From Acidicapsa ligni (GTDB taxonomy: Bacteria; Acidobacteriota; Terriglobia; Terriglobales; Acidobacteriaceae): 64,000 nt of DNA. Below, one piece after another: positions 62,451 through 64,000 of the stretch. Within the stretch, counting starts at the first letter, position 1, and the number at the start of each line of letters is the position of its first letter. Made by a program: the position numbers and the translations under genes. The stretch is taken from contig NZ_JAGSYG010000001.1 of the NCBI RefSeq assembly GCF_025685655.1, positions 186,001-250,000 on the forward strand, written 5' to 3'. The notes below the pieces were generated by a model that was not told the origin of the DNA, made no database searches, and saw only the letters and a program-made list of their open reading frames with translations.

Positions 62451-63173
62451 TCAGCCACCCAGGCTGAAGACAACGTTGACAGTAGTTTCTACCTCAACGG
62501 GATCGCCGTTGAGAAGATACGGCTTGTAGCGCCAATTTCTCACGGCATCCATTGCGGCCTGCTGCAACATTGCAGGTCCACTCAGAACGCGTAAATTGAT
62601 AATCCCACCGGTCTTGGAGATGGACGCCTGAAGGACGACCGTTCCCTGAACGCGGGCTGCCTTTGCAATCGCTGGATAAACGGGCAGAACTTTCTGCATC
62701 AGCAATCCGGTAGCGACACCCTGAGAGATGTTGACCTTCTTGGGAGGCTCCTGCTTGACGACTGGCTTCGCAGGACCGGTGCCGAAAACGCTACCAATTA
62801 CGCCGCCAGCTACGCCGCCTGCTGAGCCTTCCATACCGGCAACTCCAAAGCTCGTGGATGGAGGAGCTTCTTTTTCCTCAACCTGCACAATCTTTTTGGG
62901 AATCTTGGTGGGAGCCATCAATTCATTGTTCATCAACTGAGGCTTCACCTGCGGATGCGGAACATCCGGTGGTGGTGGTGGCGGCGGTGGTGGCGGCGGT
63001 GGAGGAGCCGTCAGCAACGTAACCAACGAGGCCTTGGGCAGCGCCTCATAATTGATCAAAGGGTATATGATCGCGCCGGCGAGGATTCCTATGTTGATCG
63101 CAAATGTGGCGATCACCCAGGGGTTTCTCTTTTTGATCCGGTTGCTGGATTCGAACGTTGAATCTTCAAACAT
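62451..63173 (-). CDS. tonB: TonB energy-transducing protein
   Basis: 240 residues. A cytoplasmic start (KKRNP) is followed by a membrane helix (about 20-40), then an uninterrupted run of about 14 Pro (56-69) and a linker with PHPQVKP. The C-terminal TonB domain (about 150-240) has VLPVYPAIAKAARVQGTVVLQASISKTGGIINLRVLSGPAMLQQAAMDAVRNWRYKPYLLNG. It carries energy from ExbBD to outer-membrane receptors such as the two large ones in this window. exbB follows after 133 bases with a hairpin. Confidence 0.94.
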   Translation of the reverse strand: MFEDSTFESSNRIKKRNPWVIATFAINIGILAGAIIYPLINYEALPKASLVTLLTAPPPPPPPPPPPPPDVPHPQVKPQLMNNELMAPTKIPKKIVQVEEKEAPPSTSFGVAGMEGSAGGVAGGVIGSVFGTGPAKPVVKQEPPKKVNISQGVATGLLMQKVLPVYPAIAKAARVQGTVVLQASISKTGGIINLRVLSGPAMLQQAAMDAVRNWRYKPYLLNGDPVEVETTVNVVFSLGG

Positions 63174-63362
63174 GGCCGACCTCGAATCTCGTATTAGGTT
63201 CTCTAAACTTTAGACACCGACGGTTCCAATTTTGTTCCCGGCCACTTCACCGGTTCAATCCCGCGCTGAGATAAGCGTGTTTCACCTATATCAGAACGAC
63301 CCATTCACTGCAAAACATGCTGCTAAAACAGTGCAAGTTACGAGGCCTGCATATGCGGCAAG

Positions 63363-64000
63363 TTATGCTTTGCTGCGCTTGGCTGAAGGCAAAACTGCGG
63401 CCTTCCCCTTGCTGCCACGCCATCCCTGATAGGCCACGAGCATGGGAGCGGCGACCGCGATAGAGGAATACGTGCCGATCAAAATGCCTACGACCAATGC
63501 GAATGAGAAGCCACGCAATACTTCGCCGCCAAACAGATATAACGCGAGCACAGTAAGGAATGTCAATCCGGAAGTGAGCACAGTTCGGCTCAAAGTCTGA
63601 TTAATGCTACGGTTTACCACGTCTGTGAGGCTCTCACGACGGGACAGGCGCAGGTTCTCGCGAATACGGTCGAAGACAACGATCGTATCGTTCATCGAAT
63701 AACCGACAAGCGTGAGGATGGCCGCGATGACGGTGAGGCTTACCTCCTTATCGAACAAAGCGAAGAAGCCGACGGTGATGAGCGTGTCGTGAAAGACCGC
63801 GACAACAGCAGCCACGCCGTAGATGAGCTCGAATCGGAACCAGAGATAGATGAGCATGCCGATGAGCGAATAGAGCGTCGCCAGGCCAGCCTGCTTCTCC
63901 AACTGCTGCCCGACGGTTGGCCCGACGGACTCAACCCTCACGACAGTCGCATGATTGGCGTAGTGGGCCTGCAGCGCGTCCACGATCTGCTTCCGTCCTG
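63363..64000 (-). CDS. secF: Protein translocase subunit SecF (N-terminus cut by window edge)
   Basis: The minus-strand frame is open from the stop at 63363 to base 64000 (about 212 codons). It contains VESVGPTVGQQLEKQAGLATLYSLIGMLIYLWFRFE, the SecF signature VGYSMNDTIVVFDRIRENLR and the helices NQTLSRTVLTSGLTFLTVLALYLFGGEVLRGFSFALVVGILIGTYSSI. SecF with SecD uses the proton gradient to complete protein export. The missing N-terminus, and probably secD, lie beyond the right edge. The 189-base gap 63174-63362 before tonB has no recognised feature. Confidence 0.94.
   Translation of the reverse strand, partial: GRKQIVDALQAHYANHATVVRVESVGPTVGQQLEKQAGLATLYSLIGMLIYLWFRFELIYGVAAVVAVFHDTLITVGFFALFDKEVSLTVIAAILTLVGYSMNDTIVVFDRIRENLRLSRRESLTDVVNRSINQTLSRTVLTSGLTFLTVLALYLFGGEVLRGFSFALVVGILIGTYSSIAVAAPMLVAYQGWRGSKGKAAVLPSAKRSKA

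Overview
The window reads as chromosomal DNA from an acidobacterium of the Terriglobales type (Granulicella, Edaphobacter and Terriglobus relatives). This placement is inferred from gene families, not from a marker phylogeny. The supporting families are two very large Oar-like TonB-dependent receptors with an N-terminal carboxypeptidase-regulatory-like domain, a duplicated MacB/FtsX-type orphan permease, a CRTAC1/ASPIC-UnbV protein next to a TPR protein, many TAT-exported Gfo/Idh/MocA oxidoreductases and sugar isomerase-like TIM barrels, and GC-rich coding DNA. I see no insertion sequence, prophage, CRISPR array or classical biosynthetic cluster.

Layout. 1-3003: the end of a jag (KH-R3H) gene cut by the left edge, a DUF6580 membrane protein, a Uma2-type nuclease and a YdjM-like membrane hydrolase. 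3220-4715: a pair resembling E. coli ygiB-ygiC, translationally coupled. 4756-16604: a carbohydrate region with ribokinase, a GRP-type sugar permease, two Gfo/Idh oxidoreductases and three isomerase-like proteins (all five with twin-arginine leaders), an exported alpha/beta hydrolase and a NupG-like nucleoside permease. 16964-32712: an orphan permease, an exported oxidoreductase, a CRTAC1-TPR-TonB receptor group, two LacI-type regulators, a CAU tRNA and an exported phosphodiesterase. 32873-39461: the second TonB receptor, a Na+/H+ antiporter and an orphan peptide-type ABC ATPase.

39602-45268 is a conserved housekeeping block on the minus strand (ispE, tRNA-Gln, prs, rplY, pth, rpsF, rpsR, rplI). 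45700-58998 holds ggt, a cytosolic isomerase-like protein, asnS, a CSS-EAL c-di-GMP phosphodiesterase, frr, lipA, a membrane protein, an S9 peptidase, and a DsbA-like protein next to a peptidyl-prolyl isomerase. 59479-63173 is a tonB-exbB-exbD-exbD energy-transduction unit followed by a TPR lipoprotein. secF is cut by the right edge.

How it fits together (inference): the TonB/ExbBD unit could energise the two large outer-membrane receptors. The TAT-exported oxidoreductases and isomerase-like enzymes could process sugars in the periplasm. The GRP and NupG-like permeases with ribokinase would then take up and phosphorylate ribose or nucleosides, and the LacI regulators would give sugar-dependent control.

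The most unusual signal is a dispersed non-coding repeat at five intergenic sites (about 9.4, 12.8, 16.8, 29.5 and 45.4 kb). Each has one or two short palindromic cores (ATTCCCTTCGGGAAT or the TGC-loop form) next to a T-poor array built from 6-nt units. All copies have the same orientation in this window.
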